Part shown: positions 44,813-56,085 of the stretch, piece after piece
How positions within the stretch are numbered: the first letter of the stretch is position 1
Layout: every line of letters starts with the position of its first letter
Notes under the pieces: generated by a model
Databases searched by the model: none
What the model saw: only the letters and a program-made list of their open reading frames with translations
Told to the model about the DNA's origin: nothing
Position numbers and translations under genes: made by a program
NCBI GenBank assembly: GCA_001931905.2
Contig: MSJI02000819.1
Coordinates: forward strand, 1-64,000
Direction: 5' to 3'
Length of the DNA stretch: 64,000 bases
Origin: Cladosporium sp. IMV 00045
Taxonomy: Eukaryota; Ascomycota; Dothideomycetes; Cladosporiales; Cladosporiaceae

Positions 44813-47001
44813 TGTGCTGGAGCTCCTGTGGTGGAGAGAGACCGTTCGAAGGTGCACTTGGTTGATATGTGTGTGCTGAAGGGCTCCTAGAGAGCTATCC
44901 TGTCCAGAGAAGGTTGCGGTGATGATGAAGAACGACTGTCATCCATGGGGGGTTCTTGCAGGCATGTCTTATATTCAGCCCACGCGACACCATCAACGCT
45001 CTCGCGTACGAGGTTCTCAGGGTTCTGTGATTCAACGAGATCCCACTGCCTGCCCACGTTCTCCCAAACCAATCGCCTGGACCACGTTTCCTCAGACCAA
45101 GCAATCGCCATGGAATTGGAACCGAATTGATACTACACTAGCAAGTCGTAAAGAAGCAACGCCGCTGGGCAAAGGGCCTGGACGGGTGCTTCGATGTCGA
45201 GTAGCGACAATAGCAATTCGACGGGTCAGCGCTTGGCTCCTTGGACTATAGGCATGGCGATGGCGGAGCGAGACCCATCTGGGGGCTTTTTCCGGGAATG
45301 GACATGGCGGGTGGCCTTTTGAAATGGTTCGCAGAGCTTGTTGTTTGATGTTTAAGTCGATGTCCTTGAAGAGAGCTCTATTCTGATAGTCTAGGTATCT
45401 TCTCCAGTATGTGCCTTGGTATATTTCTGAAGTATCGTGAGTGAAGTCAGTCAATTCATCCAAGCAGCAGTGTGAATGGCTGAAAGTACCTATCTCGGGT
45501 TGATGTGCAGCGTGAGGCGAGGAGAGCAAGGCTGAGGATGCGCAGAAGTGGCCAGCGTGGATTCTCATCCAATCAAGTTCGACGACGTTGGCACGTTGCA
45601 AGCAAACCCGACTTCATCTATAACTTCACCCACGGCCATCTCCCTCCTCCACCACCCAACAAACGCCATGCGCGCCCAGTCTCTTACTTGCGGCACAACA
45701 TCGCAGTCCGGCGTCTTGGTAAAAAATCATTCAAGCGAAAGAACCGAGTCTCTTCAGCCCTTCTGCGTTGTCGACTCGTTCGTCCTGGAATCATTCACAT
45801 GCATCCTGTGATTTTGCAAAAAGCAAGCCCTGAACCACCCAATCACGCGCTCCTATACCCAGGCTCTGGAGTACCGTTGTATCGCCTGTACGCGAGCGTC
45901 CAACACCGGGCCATGACCCGGCTCGACCTGACCGGAGGTACCGACATTCTCTATTGGCCAGCGAAGGGTGATTTGCTGTGATTGCGCTACCAACCTCACC
46001 CAGACTTCTCCTGTCAAACCTGCTCCTGCTTATACTTTCACTGCCCACGTGCTACGCTATTCAAGAGTACAGTTCTAATACAGCGAGATCTTTAAAGACA
46101 AACCCACTCCACCAAACTGTCGCCCTACTTGGCAGCCTTCCTTCGACATGGAGGGTGCCGTTGTTGGTATTTGTTGGGAAATAGGCTAATACCATACCAC
46201 GGCCTTCTCCGAACAAAACCAACACCTCGTGGTGTTGCTGGTTTGTTGCTAGCCTTGCCAAAGGCAAGACATCGGGCGCTGGTCCGCGGCGACAGCGGCA
46301 GCGCGATGCTGCACGAAGATCATGTTTACCACGGATGGCATGGTTTCTCGACCCATTCAGCCCCGCGGCGTCATCCTTGCCTATCAGAAAAGCAAAAAAC
46401 GTCTCGATGATTGAAGCCTAGAAGTTGATGATCGGCTGGCGCAACGGTTGGCGAGGCCGCTCTCAAGGGCGAATGCAGGGAGGCAGGTCTACTGCAACAG
46501 GAGCGGCTGGTCTCCACTTGGAAGGTCGCCTCGACCGCCACGGATCTGCTATGCATCAGTTTCTTCCTTCTGGAAGCCGTCAAAAAGGCAGGGTCTCTCG
46601 GCAGGTCTCCATCTTGGGCGTCATTGGGCATGAGATCTGCTACAGACGACCTCTGACCCTGCTTCTGGATCGCCTCGTTCGCGAAGATCAACCCGTCTCT
46701 TGGTTTCCCGGGCAAGCGTTGACTTCGGTCTGTCTTCGAAGCCTGCTCAAAGGTCTTGACCGCCACTTGATAGCTGGATCGACACCAAAAAAGAAAAGCC
46801 TGGGTGTCATCATGACATTGGAGTCTTGGAGCCATGATGGTATGACATGATGCAATACCTTGCGATGATTGTGCTTACCTCACTCAGCGTTTGTTCTCGC
46901 CCTAACGTAAAGCTATGCCCAGCAACGAGCACTCCTAACTCACAGAAATCATGCCGCGCGCGCGTTTCAACCACCCCGAGCCTGCCCGTAACACGACCTC
47001 C
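44813..47001. other. Intergenic, no gene seen
   Basis: About 2.2 kb. The left part is the PHO89 promoter. ORFs of up to about 158 codons on either strand show no domain, signal peptide or good introns. The right end is the 3' flank of the histidine kinase. Confidence 0.5.
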
Positions 47002-50000
47002 CTAATCATCCATTGTCGGCGTGAACGGAACGATAGAGTTCAGCATATCAGTAAGATCCTGAGGGCGGACAGGCTTGGACAAGAACAAATTGAAGCCATG
47101 TTCATATGCCCTGGCTCTCGCGACATCGTCTCCAAGACCAGTGATGGCGATGATCACGGCCGGCAAGGCGCCCGTTTGCTTCTCGAGCTGACGGATCTGC
47201 CGCGCCGCTTCGAAGCCATCCATGATTGGCATGTTGAGGTCAAGGAGAACGATGCTGGGTTTGCGTTTCACGCTGGCAGGGCTCAGAGATGCTCCTTCGT
47301 CGGTGCGGACTTGCTGGCCTTCTTCGACGGAAGATTTGTAGGCTTCTACGGCTTCTTGGCCATTTGCGGCGACGAGCCGAGGGAACCGATTACGGTCGGC
47401 GACCAGTGTGAGAAGCTTCAGATTGATCGGCTACCCTTAGGTCAGTATGTTGCAGTCTTGTGATTCTTTTTAGCACTCACATTGTCGTCAACAAGCAACA
47501 GAAGAGGTAGGTCGCTGCGCTGCGCCGGTTGGCCTGCATGCTGCTGCTCTGAAAGGCTTCTTCGCTTGAGAGCCGAACTTCCTTCGTTACTTGCGCCGCC
47601 TTGTGTGTCTTTGAAAACATCTCGTAACGGAGCTTCAGGTCTTTTAGTAATCGATGAGTCGACGTTCGAAGCAGCATCAGCAAGTCCACCTAGGGTGAGG
47701 TCCCCAAGTCCCAGATCCAAGGGCGGAGACGGAAGTGCAGACATCTGGATCGATACATCGCCTTCCAGAGCAAGTGCTCGTGGCGGTTGATTTGACTTGC
47801 CCTGCTCCCCAGATGCTCTCCGCGATCCTCGGACACTGTCATTTCTGACGCTTTTGGAGAGCGATCGAACGGCCGCGGAAAGCCTTTCGGGTCCATATGG
47901 CTGGGGCACAAAACGTGCGTGTCTGAGCTGATACTTGTCACGCACCCGCGCTGCAGATGCGAATGATCTGCACAGCACCAGCAAGCGTCGCTCATCGATT
48001 GCTTGCTGATCAGCCAACAAATGGTCCAGGTCTTCCTCCAATATGGCAACCATGTCAGCATCGGCCTCTGCGCAGATAGTAGCGCCTATGTTCCGAAGCG
48101 TATTCTTCGCAGTGTCGGTCAACACTGTTCGACTACTGCTTGGCTTGAAATCTGGTGCACTCTGTGATTGCTCCATGAAGCCGACGCGGCAACCATGACA
48201 GGCGATGTCAGTGCTGAATCCCACTTCGAGGCCCCTCGAATCAACCTCAAGAGGAATTGTTAGAGTCATGGTAGTCCCCTCACCTTTCTCGCTTTGTACT
48301 TCGATTGTGCCGCGGAAATCTTTGATCAGCTGAGCCACAAGACTCATGCCCAACCCGGTGCCTGTTGCAAGGGAATCTTCCTGAGCGAAAGATTCGAAAA
48401 GGCGAGTTTTGAGAAACTCCGGACTCATGCCAATACCCGTGTCTGCGACTGTGAGCGTTGCGCAAACCCCGCCGCCCTCGCGCTGTTCAACGTCTAAGTC
48501 GACTTTGACGTGACCTTCGTGAGTGTATTTCAAAGCATTGTTGACGATATTCGTGCACAGCCGTTTCCACGCCCCGACAGAGATGAGGCATTCCGTCGCA
48601 GACGCCGGCGCAAGGTCCACGATCAGATCAACGTGCGCGTGACGCCTGTCGCGGTTCGTAAAGTTGTGGGCATAGTACACCGCATCAACAATCTCCTCGG
48701 TCGTGCGTGCCAGGGATATGCGGGAGCAAGCTTTGCTAGTGAGTGGACTTTTCGCAAGCGAGCGTTTGCTCCTCGGCGCTTTGCTGTTGATCTGCGCGAA
48801 GTCGAGAAGATGGTCGATCACATCTACGAGGTTGAGACTGCATTTTTGAATCTGCTCGATGAGACTCCAATCAAACGCTCCGTTGCTTTTGAGTAAGTCG
48901 ACGCTTCCCAGAATGCCGTGCAGTGGCGAACGAAGCTCGTGCGAGACGGAAGAGATTAGACTTGATTTCGCTCTTGCTTCGTGCTTCGCTTCGATTCGCA
49001 GCACGTCTGCCATCGTTACGTCGCAGAAGGCTCGGAGGTAGCTCAGCTCGTTGTTTCTCGAGAAGCCGTGGCGTGCCGACTTGGACCATGTCAGGACTGC
49101 TGCGTACCACCGCTCTCTCACCGGATCCCACATGGGCGCGAAGCAAATTGTGCGAATGGAGGAGGAATCCTTGCAGCGGAACAGCTTGAGAAGGCGGGCT
49201 GCGTCTCTCGACGAGAGTTGATTGTGCGTAGTAGTGTCGGGAGGCTTGATGGGCCCACCGCTGGGTGGGTTGTCGATGAATCCCTCAAGGAGATCATCGG
49301 TGGATTCCTCGCCGTGTGCGTCGAATGTCCATGTTTTACCCTGAGGATATCGGCGCATGAGGGTCTTCAGAAGCCGCTCGGTGAGAAGATTGTTGAAGAC
49401 AGTGCCTGATTCAAGATCTTCAACTTCGGAATGGCCTAGGACTTCGCAGTCGGCAGCGGATTCTATGGGTGTGTGATCACGCACCACAGCGTGTGCGGCT
49501 GGGCTGTCGGAGTCTTCGGTGGCCGAGGTGTTTTCCATGCCCGTGAAGCGACGGTTCGCGAAAGAACTGGTGGAGGCTCGGGAGCTTGTTGCGTCGAGGA
49601 ATGCGACGCCGTCGCTTTTGACGGCGTCGAGGAGGAGGCAACTCGCTGTTTGGAAGCTTTCTTTGATTTGGGAATCCAGAGGCTTTTGGGAAGACTCCTG
49701 CTCGTTGGAGTACCATGTGGAAGCTTGCTTGTGGCTGGGCGCTGATTCTATCGGAATTGCAGGAGGTGCGGTCTCGTGTGTTGAGTGTACTTTGGCGCTG
49801 CTTTGAGTTATGGAGGATGAGCGTGCCACTTGCGTCTTGTATAGCGCTCGCATCCTTCTCGGCCGATCGCCTCGCTCTGGCGCGTGATCCGACGCATTCC
49901 CTGATAGCAGCTCGGCATGAGTCTCTGTGACTTCAGATTGTTCGACTGAGCTGATCTTCGTGGACTCTTGAGATTTACCTTGCCGAACGTTACTGCACAC

Positions 50001-50790
50001 TGCAGTTGCAGATTCCTCGTGTCGGGTGATGATCCCAAGACCCTCCAGCATCCTGGCTCCACGGCCATACTCCGCACTGGTTCGAAGATGGTCCAGATGA
50101 TTCATCACCAGTGATCCCATATGCTTAAGAAAGTCGACATCGTCATCAGCGAGGCCAGGTCGCGGTTTGACATCGAGCACACAAAAGGCACCTATATTAG
50201 CCCCACCTGGGGTTTTGATGGGTACTCCGGCATAGAACCTTGCATTAGGTCTCTGATGAACATAGGGCCGATCGCGAAATCTCGCATCCTCGGCCAGATC
50301 GTTGATGATGTGAATATCGCCCGCATTGTCGAAGAATTGATTCGAGCCCTTGTTAGCTTCGGGGATGTTGACCGTATGCTCGCACACCGACAGCCCGCGA
50401 GGGATGATCGTGCATCCCAACCACAAATCGCCCGCGTGTCCGCTGTGATGCGACTGAGTCGATTCCGCGAGCACGTAGCCGTTCGCCTGGTCGAAGAAAA
50501 ATACCATGCACCGGTCGGCTTGCGTGCGTAGAGCTCCCAGTTGGCAGAAAGCCGTCAGCGTGAGATCGGGGGCGGGTTGGGGCTTGTGGCGAGCTGCGGC
50601 TTCGGCGTCGAAGAGGTTTGTGAAGGGCGGGTCGGTGTTGGTGAGGGCGCGGTAGGCGTCATAGTATCTAGTATCATGTTGAATGAGTCTCTCTGGGCTA
50701 TGTAGTATTCAAGATATGAACGTGGTGGATGCGGTCAGGTGCTCACGTGTAGAATTCGCGTTCTCGACGTCGATCTCGCTCTTGGTCCAT
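47002..50790 (-). CDS. Hybrid histidine kinase with N-terminal GAF domain
   Basis: Two-component sensor: autophosphorylates a His and passes phosphate to its own receiver Asp, then on to an HPt protein (family role). Exons, minus strand: 50790-50747, 50667-47481 and 47430-47002 (1,219 aa), introns 79 nt (GTGAGC..CTAG) and 50 nt (GTGAGT, CTGACC, GTAG). GAF-like domain about residues 90-215 (FYAGVPIKTPGGANIGAFCVLD), a long Ser-rich linker, HisKA with H591 in SSVSHELRSPLHG, HATPase with N box NIVNNALKYTHEG, DTGIGM and GTGLGMSL, then the receiver: VDDNPINLKLL (joined by the intron), D1141 in IVLLDLNMPIMDG and the Lys in LSKPVRP. No transmembrane helix or HAMP is evident, so probably cytosolic. 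The ligand of the GAF domain is unknown. Confidence 0.93.
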
Positions 50791-51209
50791 ATCTGTCGCG
50801 TTTGATGGGCTGTACAGTTGCACGCAAACTCATCGCAGGGCGGGGAGAAGTGTGCACTGAGGTCTATGTCTATCTCGTTCGTCCGCCTCTGGCGGAATGC
50901 GGGAAATCAAGTTTCAGATTGCAACGACGCAGGTGTGTTGGACAGAGAGAAGGTGTTGGGGTGATGCGGTGGCACCACCAAATGTGGCCGAGCCTTCCCA
51001 CACCGCGTTTGATCGGCGGAAACGGCCACCTTGGAACATCATGTGTTTCAAAAAATGTTCTGTGGAACATCTTCTTCGAATACTCGAATTTGCAAACTTG
51101 TCCATAATAGTATAACATGGCCAAGGTATCAGCATGACTTCCAACTGTGGGTCGGACGATAAAGCTACAGGTACCAGCTATGACTTGCATACGACTCCAC
51201 CATTTTCAA
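50791..51209. other. Intergenic, no gene seen
   Basis: About 420 bases between the kinase start and the 3' end of the second MFS gene; presumably kinase promoter. Confidence 0.5.
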
Positions 51210-53036
51210 TTACGGGACATAGATTCTCGGCTCGGCTTCGCCATGGATGGCTCTTCCCTTTCCCTTTCTGACGCGCTTGTTGTGATTCAGGTAAACCATC
51301 TCCTGCACCGCCGCCAGCACGAATCCCGCGAATACCAGTCCCATCATGTACAGCAAGCCGTTGTTGTATTGCGGAGCATCCGGGCCTTGGAACAACTGCG
51401 CTCCTACCATCAGCCCAGAAATGGCAAACATGACCCACATAGCGATGGAAAGAGAGCGCTCGCGAGGATCGGTGCAGTTCAATTGTACCCCTGTGCAAGC
51501 CGAAATCAGTACGCGAGGAGCGGTAAGTTGGCAACGGGCAGACTCACAAGTGTTGTGAATGGGATGGTAGCCTACGGCGAAGGCATTGACTGCCGTCCAA
51601 AGGCCCCAGCGACTCCATGGGCCAACGTGAGGTTGCGTCTGGCGTGCGACGATGATGGTGATGAGATAGCTTATCTGTGCCCCCATGACACAGAATCCAC
51701 GCTTGTTGGTGCGATCGCTGAGCCAGGCGAAGAAGAAGACAACGACGAGAGCTAGAGCGCCGCCCACTGTGGCGAGAGCATTGGCAGCAGTGCGATTGAA
51801 GCCCAAGTCACTTAGGAAGTTGTCAGTTGGTGCAGCTGGAGGGACTCTAGATTTGACGAACTCACACGTATATCGATGGGGTGTATGTAGTGAGGGGACT
51901 CCACGTCGCGAACACGCAGAAGGTGGAGAAGAGAGAGGGCCACCGCTTGTAATGGAAAACAGTCTGGCGGACGAGTTTCCATGGGATCTGCAAGCCTTGA
52001 GCGCCGCCTTGCTTGTGAGAATCGTCTTTTGCGAGACGAGCCAGCAAGACTTGTTGATCTTGTTTGCTAAACTTGATGATCCCTGGGGATAGCAGTGGCC
52101 GAGGCTGATCTGGAGATCCAGGAAGCAGAACGAGGAGAAGAATAGCCACGGCTATCGTAAAGCATCCTTCTAGCATGAAAAGCCATTGCCAACCCCTCAA
52201 GCCCTGTGCGCCATCGAGCTGAAGGATTCCAGAGGCTAAGATAGGCGAAAGGGCATTGCCACCAAACATGCCAAAAAAGAATATCGCTACGCGCTTAGCG
52301 AGCTCTTTCTTGTTATACCACGTCGAGAGGGTATAACAGCTTCCTGGGATATAGCCTGCTTCGGCGAGACCAAGAAAGCTCCTGACTACTAGGAAGCCAT
52401 TGCGATCCCGGACGAAGACTTGCATCGTAGCTATCAAGCCGAAGATGAAGACCTGCATGGATATCCATTTTCGAGGGCCTAGCTTTTGAAGGATCATGTT
52501 AAAGGGTATCTCGAGTACCACGATTCCGAGAAACATCATCTGGTTTCCGAGATTGACGGTCGATTGATCGATGCTAATGTCATCGTTGAAGCCGCCGGTG
52601 AGGGCACTCGCGAGCTGGAAATTTGTCAGACATATGTCGCAATGATCCGATGATCGTGTCGAAAGAGGCATGGCAATAGATAATCGAAATCAGCTCGCGA
52701 TAAGGAAAGGTATTTATTCAGGTGGAGATCAAATGTGATGTTGATCACTTACTATGCAATCGTCAGATCGTGTTCTTGTTCAGATGATGCAGCGGTCATC
52801 GGCAGAAATCGAGGATAGTTACCGTTCATTCGATCTAACTGAAAGACCAACAGACCGAGGAATAACAGGGGAAGCACTGAAATATCGACCTTGCGAATCG
52901 CTCGACGCTCTGCTTGCGAAGTCCAATCGACTGGCCCGTCATCCTGATCCTTGTCGAGACCAGCAGATCTAGCCTCTGGGCTGGTGTCGACTCGGGTTTC
53001 CGGCGACGTTCCCGATTTTTCGGCGTCAGTGGCCAT
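51210..53036 (-). CDS. MFS permease, Dal5/TNA1-like, with an anomalous first splice junction
   Basis: Organic-anion or vitamin-type symporter family at the plasma membrane. Exons, minus strand: 53036 to about 52824, 52614-51866, 51810-51548 and 51490-51210 (about 501 aa). Introns 2 and 3 are clean (GTGAGT..CTAAG, 55 nt; GTGAGT..CACAG, 57 nt) and preserve SDLGFNRTAANAL and HNTWVQLNCT. Helix 1 ends FQLDRMN and exon 2 begins LASALTGGFNDD, which together give the family wording DRMN-x-AS-ALTGGF. However, the only good donor (GTAACT) starts one base after the AAC codon, so canonical splicing with the CCAG acceptor adds a G and breaks the frame. Either an indel, a rare donor or a mutated allele. 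The gene is divergent from a flavin monooxygenase. Confidence 0.8.
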
Positions 53037-53617
53037 TTTGATAGTTTTTCTTAGTCTCGCCGCACATGGTTTTGATCGTGGCAGATCGAATTATATGAAT
53101 GCCTCGTGGCATGAGCACGTCAGCTCGCTGTTGATGCCTCTTTGGACGATCCAAGACCTGATATCAAGGCTGTGTGGGTCGCTTCCACTGGCATGACCGC
53201 AGAGGACTGCTACTCGGACGAGAGCAATATGCTTGTGTGTCCAGGATAATATATAAACACGGTCTCATTGACCAAGGAGCCCTTATCCGATTGGCAGGCG
53301 CCTTGTCACTCGTTTTGTAAGATCTTAGTAAGTATGTCGGGTGCCTTCTGCGATTAAACGTCTTGGGATTGACGGGGTCCAGACAAACTTTCTCGGAAAA
53401 ACGACGGCTCAAGTTTGGAGCCGCCAAGTTCGATAACACATGGCCTCATATGGCGTGATCCCGCCATGTCGACCACGACAACGTCCTAAGTGTCGTTTCA
53501 TACTATTCGTCCGTCACCCCGAGGTATGAAGCTGCAGCTGTCAAATTTTCTAAATCTCATTCTGACATAGCTAAAGAAAATCGCCGCCAATCGCGAAGCA
53601 ATTGAAAAAGAGTCATA
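53037..53617. promoter_or_regulatory. Shared promoter region of MFS permease and flavin monooxygenase
   Basis: 581 bases between two divergent starts. No specific operator is evident. Confidence 0.45.
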
Positions 53618-55301
53618 ATGGCGAACGAACCAAAACGACGTGTCGCCATTATTGGCCTTGGACCAGCAGGAGCGATTTCAATCGATGCATTTGCTCAAGA
53701 GCAGGCTTTTGATGTTATCCGCGTCTTTGAGCGAAGGGAGAGGCCGGGAGGATGTTGGTCAGTATGCCACTTCAACCCAACTACCAGTGATGACATATTA
53801 ACATGAATCTCCTGTCAGGATTCAAGACCAGAAACCTCACCCATTCGTCACCAAACCGAGCCTTCTGGCGAGCAGAGACACAGTAGACCCGCCATCACAG
53901 ATCCCGGACCAACTACCCGCGCAAATCCCGAAACAGGAAGGCAATGAGCATTTCACCGAAACGAGCGTTTACCCTTACCTGGAAACGAACGTCGATGCCT
54001 CCGTGATGGAATTCTCGCAAGAGCCTATTCCCGTCGAGCGCAGTGCGATTTCAATCGCACGTCACGGCATGGACACCCCATTCAGACCCTGGGCGACTAT
54101 CCAAAGGTACATCGAGGGACTGGTGAATCGCAACGGCTACCAGGATTTCGTTTCGTATAACACCACCGTCGAAAGCGTTACTAAGGTCAATGGTGAATGG
54201 GAGATTGTGCTGCGGAAGGGTGGCGAGAAGACTGATTACTGGTGGAAAGAGCATTTCGATGCTGTCGTTGTCGCTAATGGCCACTATACTGTCCCATATA
54301 TTCCGAAGATCGAGGGCCTTGATGAATTTGCTCGTAGGTATCCCGGTAGTGTTATGCACACGAAAGCATACAGGGGCCGTGATGCTTTCAGGAACAAGGT
54401 GAGTGATGATCTCGCCCATCTCACATCCGGCCCACGGCTAACGCATCGAAGAGGGTCGTCGTAGTTGGCGCATCAGTGTAAGTCAAGTCAATCGTCAAGT
54501 AACAACGACCACCAACTGACAACCGCAGCTCCGGCGCCGACACCTCAGTAGACCTCCTCGGAGTGGCGAAATCGCCCGTCATATCCGTAGTCAAAGGCCA
54601 TCGCCCACAGATGTATTTCGGAGACTACGCATTCCAACACCCAGACATCGACCAGAAACCTTCAATTTCGAAAGTAATCGACCGGACCGTCCACTTCGTA
54701 GACGGCACTTCCGTCGACAACGTAGACCACATCATCGTCGGCACAGGCTACTCGTGGACCCTGCCGTTCCTCAAAAACATCCCCATCCGCAACAACCGCG
54801 TCCCCGATTTGTACCAGCACATCTTCCACCAAAGCGATCCGTCTCTCGCTTTCGTCGGCGCGGTAAGCTCTCACACATCACACCACATCACACACCAACC
54901 ACCCAGCACTAGCACTAACACCGCACCAGGTCGCCGCCGGCCTCACCTTCAAAGTCTTCGAATGGCAAGCCGTGCTCGCCGCGCGCGTTCTCGCCGGGCG
55001 CGCGCAACTGCCCCCTCGCGAAGAGCAGAAAGCCTGGGAAGCGAGCCGAATCGCCGAGAAAGGCGACAGCGTGCCTTTCACGGCTCTACACCCCAAGTTT
55101 GAAGAGTACTTCGAGACGGTGAGAAAACTCGCCGGCGAGCCGGGACCAGGTCAGCCGGGGCGTAGGCTGCCGAAGTTCGATCCGGCGTGGGTGCCGGTTT
55201 TTCATCAGGGCCATCAGAGGCGCATTGCAATGTGGAAGGCTGCGAATGCGGAGGCGAGGGAGAGGGGGCGGAATGTGAGGGAGTATTTGGCGAGGTTGTG
55301 A
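53618..55301 (+). CDS. Flavin-containing monooxygenase (FMO family)
   Basis: FAD- and NADPH-dependent oxygenation of a nucleophilic S or N atom (family role; S. cerevisiae/S. pombe Fmo1 acts on thiols). Five exons: 53618-53757, 53819-54398, 54452-54477, 54529-54862 and 54930-55301 (483 aa); introns 61, 53, 51 and 67 nt, all with GT-AG ends. Exon 3 is only 26 nt. FAD motif GLGPAG near the N terminus; FMO-type YPGSVMHTKAY (F/Y-x-G-x3-H-x3-Y); second nucleotide-binding motif VVVVGASVSGADTS, assembled from exons 3 and 4; later VDHIIVGTGYSWTLPFL. No targeting peptide. It is divergent from an MFS gene, so a transport-linked detoxification or secondary pathway is possible but unproven. Confidence 0.9.
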
Positions 55302-56085
55302 GGGTGGGTACACGGCGGGGGTGACCTGGTGAGATGTCGAGATGAAAATATATTACATAGACCTAGAATATAGATGGTGCAATTACTGTTTGCAGCACGT
55401 TGACAGTTGTGGTATATGTGGTGTAGTAGTACAAAGGCGGGACCATCTGACCGGGATGTTGGCCTTGGCTCGCGTTATTCTCAGACGAAGGAAGGAGGCA
55501 TTATCACTTTATTACCTTCAGAGATATGATGCACGCACTTCGATGCAATGGACTCGTACGACCTAGAAAGCAGTGTAATTTGCATTGATACGACCATTTC
55601 ACATCAAGACAAGAATACACGAGAAACTTGAAAACATGCCAGCAGACAAATGACAAAAACGTCTGAAATTTGATTGTGTCGAAATTGTGTCAGGTTATAC
55701 ATGAGAATTTTGGCAGATAAAGTAATCAGCGGCAGTAAAGAACCAGCAAACTGCTCAAAGACGGGGCTCGCCATCGTCCGCCGAAAACCACAGAAAAAGA
55801 AAAGGGAATCATTTTCCAAAAATGCCAAAACACCCAATGTTGTTGTTGTAAAACCCTCCCGCAGATTGCGATGATGAAGAATGAGAAACCCGTCTAACCC
55901 ATCATGCGCAATTGTCTAGAATCGCTCATGAAGCCCTGCCCCAAAAGCTCCGCGCTCGCGTCGTGTACTTGTTGCTCGCTAGCGCGGAAGAGAAGAAAGA
56001 TACGAAAAATGTGATAAAAAGTTTCGTGCCGTCGTGGCGTTGTTGCGGCGCTTTGGTTCCACTAACTTGCCTTCAAGTGTCGGAT
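55302..56085. other. Convergent intergenic region
   Basis: About 780 bases between the FMO stop and the LPMO stop. A+T-rich in part. No gene seen. Confidence 0.55.

Noticed and set aside
45505..45981. 158-codon plus-strand frame upstream of PHO89
   Set aside because: No domain, no good start context, overlaps other equally poor frames.
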